64,000 nucleotides of DNA. Source: Neospora caninum Liverpool (lineage: Eukaryota; Apicomplexa; Conoidasida; Eucoccidiorida; Sarcocystidae). This document shows positions 33,800 to 57,960 of this stretch, one piece after another. Location of the stretch: positions 1,075,635 to 1,139,634 of the forward strand of contig NC_018394.1 of the NCBI RefSeq assembly GCF_000208865.1, in the 5' to 3' direction. A model generated the notes under the pieces. The model was not told the DNA's origin. It saw nothing but the letters and a program-made list of their open reading frames with translations, and did not search any database. Position 1 is the stretch's first letter. Every line of letters starts with the position of its first letter. The position numbers and the translations under genes were made by a program.

Positions 33800-35414
33800 T
33801 GAAAAGGGTGACCGCGGTGACGCTACCAGATCTCCCCTGGTTCGAAACGCTGGGAGTCCTTTCCTTTCCTGCGCGGCCCACCTTTCTCCGTTTTGTCCGT
33901 CTGATCCCGCACTCTTACCTGAAAAAGCGCTCTTCTTGTGAGAACAGAGAGGATTTTTGGATACTGATGGAACAAAACCACCGCCACGAACCTCTCAGGT
34001 GGAAGACGGGGCGTGTTACCGTCACCGGGGGGGTCCTCGCGGCTAGAAACAGGGCAAAGAGGGACAGGAGAGATCGCATTTCTTTTCCCTTTCGGGTTAG
34101 CAGCAACTTTCAGCACCAGCAGAGTCGCCGTTGGTGGACGTCTCAGCGCGTGCCTCTGTAAAGACACAGACTCTTCGCTGTACACGGCTCAGGAGAGGTA
34201 CAAGGAGAGCACCAGCTTCCGCTGTTCTCAAGTTTTCGTCGTTTCCACTGCCCAGGAGACGAACGTCGACGGAGAGAGAAAGCAGAGAGACGCCTCTCAC
34301 ACCTCACCCCGCATGTACACCTGATCTGCACAGAAACCAGTGTAGCACTCAACTCAGTCCCGTTGTGTGCGTTGCAATGGTCAGAGTTTGAGAAGTTCTT
34401 AGCTTTCGATTTCTACTACCGAGTCCGCACTCCTGCCTAGAAGGAACGTCACCTCCGATGCCACGACCTCTCTTAGCGGCCGTCTCACTAAATCGCTGCT
34501 GCGAACAGCTTCTTCGAGGGTAGTAGGCAGGGACGAAAGCCGCTTCTGTCGGCGTTGTGTCGCTGCTCGGCGTGAGGCAGGGACGCGGGAAGAGGCAGTG
34601 TGTTGAGGTCTGGATCGAGCAATCTCGCCAGTGAAGAGGCGACACAACCAAGCAGGGGAAAGATGCTCACAAAGAAGAGAAACAGAGCGGCGTTGTGGGA
34701 GGCCTGCTCGTTCCGAGGGGAGCATACATATGAAGCCCCCGTGCTGTAGAATCACTGACAGCCGCCTTGCGATGTGTACAAACTAGGGAACCTACGACAA
34801 AGAGGCAACCCGTCGCTAGACTCACAGATTGACCGGTCGAATTCGTCGGATGCTGGTGTGCAAGGGAAAGTCCGTCTTTAGAGCCGTCTCTTTTCCGGAA
34901 TGGGTGTGACGAAGACAGGCCACCGTACGCAGCCCGGTCACCGAGGCTCGGTGGCACAGAATCAACAAATGTAACACTGCCTGCAGTAAGATACAAAGCT
35001 CATAGTACGATGTCGTGGAGGGCGGACGGGATTTTCTGCTCGCAGGAGGAAAAGGGTCCCTCTCGCGGCCCACAGAAGGGAAATCTCTAAGAACGGAATT
35101 TCTGGAACGCATCGTGCAGTAATAAGGAGGGAGGCCCCTGCCTTTGAAGACCCGGGAACGCACAGTTCCTCAGTTGTTTTTACTGCAGAGGCCAGATCTC
35201 ATCTGAAGTGTTTAGAGAAATCACAGAAATTCGTCGGTGTACCGCAGCGTGTGCAGCCGAAAACTTAAACGCTGCGGCCTGCGGCAGAGCCAAGGCCACC
35301 CCTTCAGCGGGCGCCTCATCACAAGGCGACGCTCAAGAGCCTTTTGAAATGCCAGAAACACTGAGAAAAGCAGGAGGCACGTCTACCGACAATTCGAGCA
35401 AAAAGCGCCACTGA
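33800..35414 (+). CDS. Small protein of unknown function, 3' three exons visible
   Basis: Three exons can be joined in phase: one ending at 33937 (donor GTGAGA), then 34101-34197 (acceptor gggttag, donor GTACAA) and 35189-35414 (acceptor tttttactgcag), with a TGA stop. The joined tail reads LKKRSSSATFSTSRV, then SSLYTAQERGQISSEVFREI, and ends GTSTDNSSKKRH. The sequence is compositionally ordinary, with an Ala/Cys-rich helix-like stretch. The upstream start is not found: the first visible exon has no in-frame ATG back to the poly(C) run at 33774-33790. The given start coordinate is therefore approximate. The family is not recognised. Confidence 0.4.
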
Positions 35415-36436
35415 CAACGTAGACGCTTTTTCGTTTCTGGAACAGAAAGGACGCCGGCGCAGTCGTCTCCCTGCGCCGACGGTTCTACTTGAGTGCCGCC
35501 GGGACTGTTAATTCGCTCAGAGCAAGGAAGTTAAATGTGAATGTGAGGAGTGTCGTCGGCATGAAAGCATTCGGCCGATTTCTGGCGCACACGCCAAGCG
35601 GCGAAAAAAAAGGCGGTCTCTGTCGCGGGAGGTTTCTTTTGCTCGTTAGGTTCGCCACGAAAAAGCGTTCGCGCAACAAAGATCGAGACACTTCAGTGGA
35701 TAGAGTGCAGTCCTCGCTCTCTCGTCGTCGCTGTCTGTGCTGATATCTCTGAAAAACACGGGACTCCAGGAATTTGTCCCCTTACCTCCGCTCAGCTCTC
35801 CCTCTCGCTCACCCCTGTTTTCCTGTTTTTTCTCTTGCACCGTAATGCACAGCTTGCACCGTCGGGGAGGGGAGAGACAGCAAGGGCAAATGCGGGAAGA
35901 AAACGACCAAGACAGCGTCTTTTCGTTACGCAGAGAGGACCAAGAGACTAAAAACAAAACACCTGCTATTTGCTGGCGAGAGGGACGGTGAAAAACGTCA
36001 CCTGTCTCTTGCAAGCAAGCTGTCCATTCCCGCAATAAAACTGCAGAACATGGAAATGGAAAGACGAGACATCTGGAAGCATTCACAGACACTCTCACCA
36101 CAAAACGACCGTGCAGACTCACATTTTCAAAAAAAGGGCGTGAAACTTCTGCTTGGCAGTCTAACAGGCCTCTCTGAAAAGAGGCTTTAGAGACAAGCGA
36201 CAAACGACACACGACCTACGAGAAGCCCCACCGCGCTCGTTTCCTTGGAAGACGCCCCAAGGAGAGAGAGTCGCGCGTGCGTTCACCCAAAAGCGTTAAG
36301 CTCGACAAGAGTCAAATCACATTCCGCCACAAATGTTGACACGTTTCGCCGTCTTCCCCTGCCACAGACTGCATCCCAACACCTTTTCCGAGATCGGTCT
36401 GGCGTGCCTGTGGGCCGGAACCGTCGGCGCTTTCCG
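35415..36436. other. Spacer between converging genes
   Basis: Nothing supported. It lies between the stop of the small plus-strand gene and the stop of the minus-strand kinase gene, so both 3' untranslated regions are probably here. Confidence 0.5.
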
Positions 36437-39400
36437 TTACATTTCCTTCAAAAACTGTCCACGAGGGCGCCGTTCCCCGGTCCTATTGTCGGAGCCTTCC
36501 CTCCGAAGCGCCCCCGGAGAAACGAGCAGCACGTACACTCCGGTTTGTCTTTGGTCTTTGTCCAAAAACCAAGTCGGACGGCGGCGCTCGCTGCTTTGCT
36601 CCTCCTCCAAGGTCGCGTCTAGCGCGTGTGTTGCCTCGGCCCTCCCTGCCGTTGTCTTGCTCAAATCGCCTGCGGAGAGCGGCCTGGCAGCTCCGCACTC
36701 TCGGAAGCCGAGGCACGAAGCGAGGGGGACCGTGCGGTCTTGAAATGCACGGGAAAACTTGCAAAAAACCACAAATTGCGCAGCCCCGGACCGCGCGGCC
36801 CACTGACGACTGGACGCGTGGGCGTGAGAGAGGCATGGCTGCAGTGTCTCTACATTGACCGCCTCGAGGGCGATAAGCACGGAAAAAGATCGAAAACCTG
36901 CAACGGGGCCCTTTCAAACGGCGAGCTCGTGGTTGCCACAACGGCGACGCCGAGTGCAGCCCGCAGAGGCAGAACCCCCGCCTGAAGACGCCCGACACTC
37001 TTCGCTTCGCGCCGCGCGCTGGAGAGAGGCCGAGCTGCGTTGCCCAGTCTTCACTGGCTGTTCTGCATCCTCCGACTCCATGTGAAACGTTCCTGCTATC
37101 GGTTCTTCACAAAGCCCAGGGACCGGGGCCACGAAGGGACAAGACACGAAGCGGACACAGACGCACACGAGGAAAGAAAGTCCCAAGACGGATCTGGCCT
37201 GGAGGCGAGCCGTGGTGTCGAGGTCACGAGCGCCCGTTTGCGAACCTGCACAGCGCACCAAAGATGCACAGCACCACATGCAGGATCCAGAAAACAGTCG
37301 AAGGAAAAAATGCACCGGAACGCCGAAAAAGCACGCACCCCGTTTCTCGGGGAGCTTGCGCCACTCTTTGTCCGCGTCGCTCTGCGGCCCGAGGCCCTCG
37401 GCTAACATTCTTCCCCGAATGCATCCAAGACGGGAGGAGATCGAGCACTTGGAAACGCTTTTGGAAACAAACCGCGCCCCCTGTCCCTCTCAGTGAGAGA
37501 GAGGAAGGAGCCTCCAAGAGAAAAAGGAGACACACCCCACAAAGAGCTAAAGACTTTTCCGCTCAAGACCAGAAGCGCGCCGCCGGGAAGCTGGACCACG
37601 ACTGGCGATTCTGCCAGGGCAGAGAACATGGGCAGCTCGAATTCTCGGACTGTGTCTGCCGGTTGCATTTTGCTCGTTTTATTGACCTTTTCAGCGGAGG
37701 GCAAACGTTCCTCGTCAGCTGCAACGCACGCGGCTCTTCGCCTGATTTACGGCAAGAGAAACCGCCGCTGTGTTTTTTGGCGGCCGCATGCAAACGGACG
37801 TTGCCACAGGAGACACTGCTAGGCAGAAGAGTGTCAAAGAAACCGCGATTCTGGAGAGCAAAGCTACCTCCGTTGGGATCCGCGCAAGGCTTTTAAGGCC
37901 CTTACCAGGGATGGGCCAGCGCTTCGTCTGCATTCATGCGCCTCCGCGGGTCCTTCATCAAGAGTCGCGAGATGAAGTCTTTCGCCTCAGCACTCACACA
38001 GCCCCAGTACCGGTCGTCGAACTCGAGATCCGCCTGAGACACGCGAAAAAGGCACACGCCGACCAGCCTAAAAGGGAAAGAGACGGGACTGCTTCCTCTG
38101 GGAAACAACGCTGCAGTAAATACGAACTGCCTAGAAGCTTCCACACACCGCGCCGACTCCCCTACAATGCGCACAAACACATGCAGCTGAGAACTTCCCT
38201 CATAAAACACAAACAAGCTCTCCAACTGTGCAAATATATATATATATATATATATTCCCAGGATTTTGGAAGCGTCTTTACAAAACCGTGGATTTGAGTT
38301 GAGCGCGCGAGCCTCCTATACTCATGTACCCTCACGGGCGCATATATATATATTTATATACACATATAAACATATATATATATATATCCAGGTGCATGCA
38401 GCGCACCGCATGCACACACACACACACACACACACGTCGCTAAGGTACGGCGGCAGTCAAACCTTGCACCCACGCCCTGCACAGTGCGTGCAGATGAAAG
38501 GAATTTGCCAGGAGAGACGGCTGCGGCGAGCGACTCACGCTTATGCATTCGCTCGGAGGATAGAATGGTTCGTAGCCGCCGATCATGGTGAAAACGATGA
38601 TGCCCACTGCCCAGAGGTCAATGCGCTCGTCGTAGGGCTCGCGCTGAAAAAGAGGACACCAAGGAAAATCTCCTTCACAGACGACGGCCCAACAGTGGCG
38701 AATGCTCACTCCTTTTCGGTAAAACTCGAGAGCGATCTGCCATGGTCACCGATGGCCTTCCACAATTTACAAGAGACAGACAGCCCTTGCAGTGGAACCC
38801 GCTCTCTAACAATACACCTCAAACTATTATACAAATATATATATATATATATATATATGTATATGTTCGGCATGCATGTAGTTTCATCTGTACATTTGTC
38901 TGCCTCTTCATGACTCTCCAGACGTATCCGATTCGCGTCTATCGAGGCAGTAAGAGTTCGGCTTATACACGAGCATGCACCTAAGAACAGCAAAACGTAT
39001 GGTTTTTCCGGAAAAAAAAGGGTTTTTGGGGTAAGAGAAAGCGACGAGTGCTGCATTGCCTGCGCGTGCCACATGGGTTTTCTGTCCCTGCATCTGGGCG
39101 AGCGACAAATGTTTTTCTTCTCCGTCGTATTCAGTTCGCCTACCCGAAGAAGTTCCGGCGCCAGGTAGCCGTGACTGCCTCGAAGTTCGTCGCACTTGAT
39201 CATCTGCCCGCCTGAGAGAGGCGAGAGGATGCGCAAAGAGCGAAATGTGAAGGATCGTCCGAGACACCACAGACCCCCCCCCCCCCCAAAAAAATACTGA
39301 TACAGACTGGAAGAAAAAAAGAGATGAACACAGGCGGAGGGGAACGGAACCCGGAAGAGGGCACACGAAACAAAGATGGAGAGAACGGCTGCTGTGCAAC

Positions 39401-41844
39401 ACCGATGAGGGAAGCAGGGATCGCCAAACGCGAGAGGGGAAAAGCAAAACAAGAGAACTCGCGAGAAGCGGCTGCCGCGTCTACGCTCTTGGCGAAGGTC
39501 AGGTCGCTGGTCCTCCGCAAGCAAGAGCCTTTAAACGGAAACGGCACGGAAGAAAAAGGCCCCAAAAAGGAGAAGCAGAGAAGAGACACCACAGGCCCCA
39601 GCTGGAGGAGAGCACTGGCCCAACTGGAAGAAGACGTTTGCGAGTCTGCGAAGAAACAGAGACGGGAAGGAAAGGCTTACGTTGGTAGTGCTGCGCGAGA
39701 CCGAAATCGCAAACTTTGATGACGACCTCGTCGAGTTCGGCAGCCACTGGGGCGCATCCGTTCGTTCGCGAAATGAGGGCGGGGGCCGAGAGCGAAGAGA
39801 CAGGTTCCTTGTCCTGCATCTCGACCTCGCGCTCTCCACCGGAGACGTCTCGCCTCTTTGTTTGCGCGAGTTCGGCTGGAAGAGATTTGCTTTCTCCCAG
39901 AGAGGAGTGCGAGCCTGCGAACGGCGCCTCCCCTCTTCCGCCTTCCTCGGCGGCGAGAACAGAGCAGGGAGACGCGTCTTTGCCAGCAGAGGAGTTGCCG
40001 CTCGGCTCACGCGCTGGGGCCGAGACCGGGCGGAAGACGAGGAGGTTGTGGGGTTTGATGTCGCAGTGGATGACGCCCTTGTGGTGTATGTACTGGAGAG
40101 CGTGGAGGAGCTGCGCGCAAACCTGCCGCACCACAGCCTCCTCGAACGTTTTCATCTTGGTGATGCTGTAGAGGTCTCCGCACGTGGCGAAGTCGAAGAA
40201 CATGAACATTTCTCGGTCGTCTTCGCCGGCGAGGAGAAGTGGTAACACATTCGGGTGGTCCAGTTCCTGCAGAAGAAGCACTTCGTGCCTCGCTCGCAGC
40301 AGTTCCACGGAACTCGTGAGGCGTTCTTTGTGGATCACTTTCACCACCAAGCGCTTCGCCGCCTCCCGGCGCGACTCTTCGCCGCCGAGCGCGCCGTCCA
40401 CCCGCCTCCGCTCTTCGTGCCGATATCGGCTGTCTAGACTGCCCTGCGTGGGAGCGAACGGAGAAAACGGGGCACGTTTCTCTGTGTCCAGTTGGCCCTC
40501 TGCAGGCGCGCCGTCCTGCGGAGCCGGCTCCGCGGGAAGAAGCAGGTGGTAGTGGTTGATGTACGAGACCGACGGCGGCACTTGGTGCACATTGATTGGG
40601 CGTGTCCAGCTGCAAAAGCATACGGTGTTGCTGAAGCCTCGGTGGAGGATTCTTCCGAAAAACAGCCCTTCAAACAGCCTCACGGGAAGTCCCGCGACGT
40701 CGACGGGCGCTCGTCGCTGACCGGCACTCGTGGAGGAGACGGCAAGCGACTCGCGACTCCCGCCCCCGGCTGGGCCCAAAACGGAGACAGAGTCGAGGGA
40801 AGACTGGCCGAGGGCGTCTTTTTTCGGTCCGAGAGACGACGCGTGGACGGAGTCCTGACCCGCGCTTGCCTCGGCGTCTGCCGAAGGCAGCTCGAGGCCG
40901 AGACTCTGGACTGACGCGGCCGAGCAGGAGTTCGGCAGAGATCCCGCGGACTGTTCACGGAACAGTTTGCCTTCGATCAGCGACGGGGCAGAGGCTGCGC
41001 ACGGCCCGGTCTCTGCGCGCTCGGCGAACGCCTGCGGGAGAGCAGGTGAAGGGGAGGCGGCCGGATGGACGAGGCAACCGGCGAAATCCGCCTCGCTCGT
41101 GCCATCTTTGCCCGCGTAGCCTGGAAGCCCCGAGACGCACGGAGCAGACGCGCCCGCCAGGCGATTCGCCGAGGCTGTGCGCTCCTCGACTTTCCGCCGT
41201 GCGAGCTTTCGGCGCGCACGCCAAGAGCGAACCTCGCCACAGGCGCTCGAACCGCCGGCGCCCGGCAGCGGCGGGGCGAGGCAGTTGAAGGGACACGCGT
41301 GCGCGGCAAGGGAGAGGAAAGACGCGGCGGACGGCGACTCTTCGGGCGGCCGCAGCCCCGGCCGTTGAGAAAGGAGGAACTCGAGGAGCGAGACGCGCGA
41401 GGGCGAATCCAAGCAGCACGGCACGGGACACAGAGAGCCGGTGCCTAGCTCGAGGCGGCACGTGCACGTGGCTGGGTGAAAGGAAGGCAGGTAGCACGTG
41501 TCCGACGGCGAGGCGGAAAAGTGACAGGGCGCAGACGCAGCTGGAGGGAAGGCGGGGGGACACTGTGAGGGAGGAGCAGCCGGGGCAGCAGACATCCTGC
41601 TTGGAAAGTCCTCGCTCCGGTGTGAACCGCCTTCGGCCTGCTGAGGACGATGCCACTCGCCAGCCGCAGTGTACACACAGCTCGTTCCCGGCGGCGCAGC
41701 GGCGCCGGAAGGAAAGGCGGAGCAAGTCGCAAGTGGAGCCGACGGGATCGCACACGTAGCGCAGGACGGCGGGCGTTTTCGGAGGGAAGGACAGTCGAAG
41801 GATGCAGGATCCGAGGCAGATGGCGAGGGAAACTCGGCGTCCAT
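36437..41844 (-). CDS. Serine/threonine protein kinase with HCD catalytic loop, 1011 aa, 7 exons
   Basis: Exons (minus): 41844-39681, 39211-39144, 38643-38539, 38033-37906, 37741-37536, 37401-37339 and 36738-36437. All junctions keep phase and the total is 3036 nt. Start ATG 41844 gives MDAEFPSPSASDPASF. Residues 1-390 are a Cys/Ser/Pro-rich, probably disordered extension. The kinase domain is about 395-825: glycine loop GRILHRGFSNTVCFC, then an insertion of about 90 residues, VAIK-type lysine in RLVVKVIHKERL, helix-C HEVLLLQEL, catalytic loop HCDIKPHN (HRD arginine is cysteine), a further insertion of roughly 90 residues, VCDFGLAQ, GYLAPELL in the APE position, DLWAVGIIVFTMIGGYEPFY, and DPRRRMNADEALAHPW. 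The last features resemble CAMK/CDPK kinases, but no EF-hands follow. The tail of about 185 residues is charged and unrecognised. Catalytic Lys, Asp and DFG are present, so activity is expected. The last three exons are less certain than the kinase exons. Confidence 0.85.
38227..38400. repeat. (TA)n tracts in a kinase-gene intron
   Basis: Several short TA runs (about 38232-38256, 38342-38352 and 38374-38389) between kinase exons 38643-38539 and 38033-37906. Confidence 0.85.
38412..38435. repeat. (CA)n microsatellite
   Basis: CA dinucleotide run of about 24 bases in the same kinase intron as the TA tracts. Confidence 0.95.
38834..38860. repeat. (TA)n microsatellite
   Basis: TA run of about 25 bases in the intron between kinase exons 39211-39144 and 38643-38539. 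Confidence 0.9.
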
Positions 41845-44800
41845 TCTCTCGCAAGTGGTGGACTCTCTATCCAAAAGCCGCACGCAGGAGTTGAATCGGG
41901 GGAAGTGACTTCTGAGATCCCCCCGGATTGAAAAGTACGCAAGTGCACGTGCGAGAAGGCATGCACACTGAGAGATGGAGACGGCGTACACATAAGCGCT
42001 CGGCGCCTGACTGCGACGAACCGTCTCTTGGGCAACGGGCAGAGAAGCGGATCAGGCGCGGTGGAAGTGAACGCGTCTCCGGACACTTTGGAAAGGACGT
42101 GAGAAAAAAATCAGCCACGGACGACGCAAGTCGCCATACGGATGCACGTCACGTCGATCGGCCTACATGGAGATTCCAGAAGGCGAAGCAGACCGCAGCG
42201 GCGCTTTAATCCTGTTGGCCTGCAGGCGTTTGTTGGATTTGCCTTCGTTTCCCCTACGGCCACCGGTTTGGAGTGTGCACCAAAGATTCGAAGCCAGCGG
42301 GGTGAGAAGTGACGAACCAGGGTGGGAAATGACGAATCAAAGAGGGCAGACCACACGGGTTGACAAGAGAGCGGACCGCGCGCCGGCGAGCCCCTGTCAC
42401 TGCTTTCGTTCTCTGCTCTAGTGGAAAAACCTCATTTCACTGCAACGCACCCTCCCCCGCCAAGACGCGGAACGTGGAAGCAAGGCCACGCGAGGAGCCG
42501 GCATACAGAGGACGGTTACAGCAACGCAGATACACCGTGGAACCGTTGAGACGTTGCGCATGCAACGCAGCCTGGGGTAGGTCTTAGACAACGATGGAGC
42601 GGAACGCGGTCACTTGTTTTCAAAAGCAAAACCGGCCCTCCACAGGCACGTCGGGCGGCCTTGCCTCGAAAGCGTGGGCCAGGGGGGACGGGCTGGCCAA
42701 GAGTGCCGGAGAGCACGAGAAACGGCGACTGCGATGCAGACGCTGTGGAGAAATCTCGAGAGGCAGCGACTCCAGCGCTGCCTGTTCCGTTCCCTCCCCG
42801 TTTTGGCACGGGATTTAACGAAGGCATCATACGCATCCGTTCTTTTTTTACAGGGGGAGCCGAGGAGCAACACGCGGACACAAACGGTGAGTTTCACCAC
42901 TGTCAGACACGCGCCGTGGATTCTCTTTGCACCTTCCTGGTTCGCGTCACGCGCAGAGAGAGAGAGAGCGTACTGAAGAAGCTTCTACCCCAGAGAATCA
43001 GTGAACGTACGGCTGAGAGGAGAGTCCCAGACGAAGGACGGCAAAGAGAATTTCTCGCATGCAACGAGCGCGGCCATAAAAATCCCTGCTTGGGGAAAAA
43101 AGCCCGCGCAGGAGCGGTGGGGGGGTGGCGACTTCTGCGGGGTCTTTTGCTCGCGTGACTCCACACTCCGAGAGGACGGACATGCGCTCGTCTCCCGAAC
43201 CTCTCACAGCTGCTCAGCGGCTGTGTGAGGCCTCGCCGTCGCCCGAGAAAACACAGTTTTCATTCCTCGACAGAGAAGGAGGAAAAATCGCTCCAGCGAG
43301 GCACATGTGCGCGGACCGCTTCTGTGTCACGGCCTGTGCAGAACCCCGGTTGCCGCAGTGGTGTAGCCCAGAAACCCGTAGACAGGGAACCTTCCAGGGG
43401 GGAGCGGCAGGAATAGACTCTCTTTTGAGCATATCGCCTGGAGACGGATTCCGTTCCACGAGGGCGCAAGCGCTGAGCAGACGGTGCCTACAGTCCACAC
43501 CGAAGAATTCACCGCATGCCTCTCGGCGGAAGCCGACGAAGCCTGAACTTGAGCGACGACAGCCGAGCAGAAGCAAATGTAGCCCATGGACACAGGAAAC
43601 CCATCTCTGGGACGACGTCCGAATTTGGACGTGGAAGGCACGATATCGATTCTCGCACCCTCCGAATCTCTAAGACAGCCTCATTCGACTGCATGCCTAC
43701 CAGCCGCTTCCGCCGTTTCCTCTGTTGTGACACACGCGCCACACTTCGTACGGGGACTGTTCTCCACGCAGTTTCGAAAGAGTGCTAGAGCAAAACCAGT
43801 CTGCCTCCTCAGTGGGGGTTCCGCGTTCTGGACAGGAGTGACTTGCGTGGAAGGGCGAACGGATTGATCTGCCAAAGGTTCCCGGTGGCGCAGCAATCGT
43901 CGTTCACTGGCTCTCCACGCGACTGCACACACCCACGTTGACATTGTTTCTCGTATAATAGACTGCGTACTTTTCCAACAACAAGTACCGCCAGCCCGCT
44001 TCGAAGAGCCGGCGAGTTGCTACGAGAGAACAGTTGGCCGAACTGCACGTGAACGAGAGAACACCCAGCAGTGACGACAGCGGTCCTTCTGCACGGTGTT
44101 TTCGACACCGAACTCTGTGTCCGATGGACCAAGTGTGACGTCGTTCCAGTCAGAAAAAAGACTGAAGGCCGCGTGCGAGGTCTCGCCAATTCCGGCGAGC
44201 CCGCCCACCTTTAGCCGGCTAAATTGCGTTGGGGCTTCCGGACCTGAGTTGTATCACGGGTCTTCTGCTTTCTTGTTGTCTCTCTGTTTTCGCATATTCA
44301 GAGGGCCTCCGAGGACAAGAGTGAAGATACTGGAACATCGTAACCTTCGAGGTTCAAGTAGCATTGTGTGAAGAGATATCATCAAAGCCCCTCAGACAGT
44401 GCTGGCCACGCCGAGCCACGCAGAAGCCCTCTCAAAAAGGAATTCTGATGAACGCATAAGATGTTCAGGGCGGGTGGAGTCGACTTTTGTTCCTGCCTTA
44501 AGGTGTGCATGCTTACTCTGGTCGTTATTTAACAGATATACCTGCAGAGCAATCGGCTAGGCAATAAGTGAACAGGGCTGATGCCAGGGAAAGCCGGCGA
44601 GGCAGGAACGAGGAGGAACAAAAAACAGTTTGCAGGCTTGGAATGAGACACAACCGAAAAAAACAGGCGGCAACCACAGGCGGGAGAGGAAGGAAAACAA
44701 GTTGCAGATTAGGGATGGCTTTCTCTGGAGGGATTTCCCTCAGACACCACCCCGTAAAAGCAGTACGACACATGAGGTAGAAGTTGAAGGTGCGCATTTG

Positions 44801-46512
44801 TGGTGTGCATAGCCCCTGCCTCGGATTCTCAGCTCTCTGTCCCGTTCCCCGGGTCCGCGAGTGGAGCATTTGTTGGTCTGGGGCATGTTTTCCAGTTCTC
44901 TTTCAGGTCGAATCATACAAGTAACACGCCTCGCGCTCTGGATAACAGAGGCCTCATTCCCTGATCACGCGTCTCTCCGCTACCCCGCTTCATGGGTTTG
45001 CCGCCCGGTACTTGTCCACTTTTCCTCATTGCTTCTTCATCAGAGATCTGGTTGATCTCTTTTGTGAGTAAGCATCTGTGACTGCTGTACTAACTGCATC
45101 GAGAGCTCGTGTCGAGTGCCCGTCCATGCTCCTCTACGGCGAGTTGAAACCACCTTGTACGGCACCTGTCGCCAGGCGAACGAGGAAGAAAGGCAAGCAC
45201 CAGAAATGTTCGAGAGGAACCGCAACATATGACCAAAACACCTTGTTCGCCGAGGAAACCGAAGGCATACAGGTGATCGCTGCGTTGCGTTGACACTCTT
45301 CTATTTCATCATGTGGCGTGACAGAGTACACACGCACTGTTCTGCCTGCGGGCCAGCCTGAACGGCAGCCTCCGGTGTTTTGTGCGAAACCCACTAGGAA
45401 GGCGTGGCGCCATAGAAGGGGTTGGGGAAACCGACGCTTCGGTGGGACGCTCGTACGAGACACGGATTTCAGCTGGCTCGGTAAGGAGTGAACTCTCGAT
45501 TGGCATGGATTTCTAGAGGCGCTACCAATTGGTCCACTTCTTAGGCTTAGGCTGTCGGAGGGGGAATTCATAAACGGACGAAAGAGAGGCGTTGCGAGAG
45601 GAACCGCACAAAGACTCCTCTTAAAAACTTGCTAAACTGTATACTTACGAAAAAGTGCAGTTCTCGCTTGTCGGCCGTTCACTCGAAAAGAGTGACGAGG
45701 CACCTTTGGGGGGCGCGGTGTGTGGCCGCGGAATCCGGGAACTTTGAGGTTCATCTAGCCGCCGCTCGTACCATATATCCCCTAAGGCTTTCTTTGGTGA
45801 GACAGTCTTCCAGGGACCTCCGTCCACACAGAGTTGTTCTAAGGGCCGTATGCCGACTCAAAAAAGAGGAACTGAAAAGCTTCAGCTCTGTACTGGATCT
45901 CGCTGCTTGTCCCTGCCTTGATTTACTTTCTAGCGCTTCTCCGCATGCAGCATGCGGTGGAAACGCGCGACTGGCAGTTCGTTTTTCCTCTCTACTTCTG
46001 TCTAAAAGCAAACCGAAAGCTTAGGGTGCAGAACTTCTTTCTTCTGACTTTTTTCCTCAGCCTCAAGCGCCTTGATCTTTCCTTTGGCCGACGGTAAACT
46101 TCGTTTCTCGTCTGTTGGTGTGTTGTCGCGTCTCCTCCCTTGTGCAGCTGTTCTGACGATGTGGATCGACCTACGCGGCCAAGCGAAACTTCTTCACAGG
46201 ACACGTTCCGTGTAGCCTTCGAGCTCAGATGGGCGTACGGAAAAATGCATTGGTGTGCACGAATTCCCTCGAGAATCGGACCCCGTTCAGGTGTACGAAC
46301 ACCCCCGACACTTCGTCCGCGGGACGAGTGCGGCTGGCTTGCCTGCTCAGTAGCGCTTTTCTCGACAGTCCAAGTCTGCATCGCGGCACGCCAAGCCCGT
46401 TTCCTGGTGTGTCTCTCACACTAGGGCCTCCACCGAAACCGCCGAAATCGCAGCGCTCCACTCCCTTCCGTTTCTTCATGTGCTCGCAACAAAGCGTACT
46501 TTTTGCGATGGC
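41845..46512. other. Spacer of about 4.7 kb with no convincing gene
   Basis: Divergent upstream regions of the kinase (minus) and F-box (plus) genes. The most gene-like frame is on the plus strand, from ATG 43182 to stop 43673 (163 codons, MRSSPEPLTAAQRLCEASPS at its start), but it has no recognisable domain and no clear partner exons. Elsewhere only short frames occur. Confidence 0.4.
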
Positions 46513-57711
<11,199 letters not shown>

Positions 57712-57764
57712 GAGACCGACGAGAACACTGGAAACGGCACACAGAGGAAGAAAGAGAGACGACG

Positions 57765-57960
57765 GGAAAGAGAAAGAGAGACGAAGAGAGAGAGAACGAG
57801 AGACGAAGAGAGAGAGAAAGAGAGACGAAGAGAGAGAGAAAGAGAGACGAAGAGAGAGAGAAAGAGAGACGAAAAGAGACAGAAAGAGAGACGAAGAGAG
57901 AGAGAGAACGAGAGACGAAGAGAAAGAGAGGAAGGAAGAGAAAGACAGAGGACAGGAAGA
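57765..57960 (+). repeat. GA-rich tandem repeat (gagacgaagagaga units)
   Basis: About 200 bases of imperfect repeats of roughly 18-20 bases built from gagacgaagagagagagaaa. One frame encodes repeating Arg/Glu/Lys peptides. It lies just after the 57711 stop of the preferred F-box model, but inside the alternative C-terminal frame. Confidence 0.9.
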
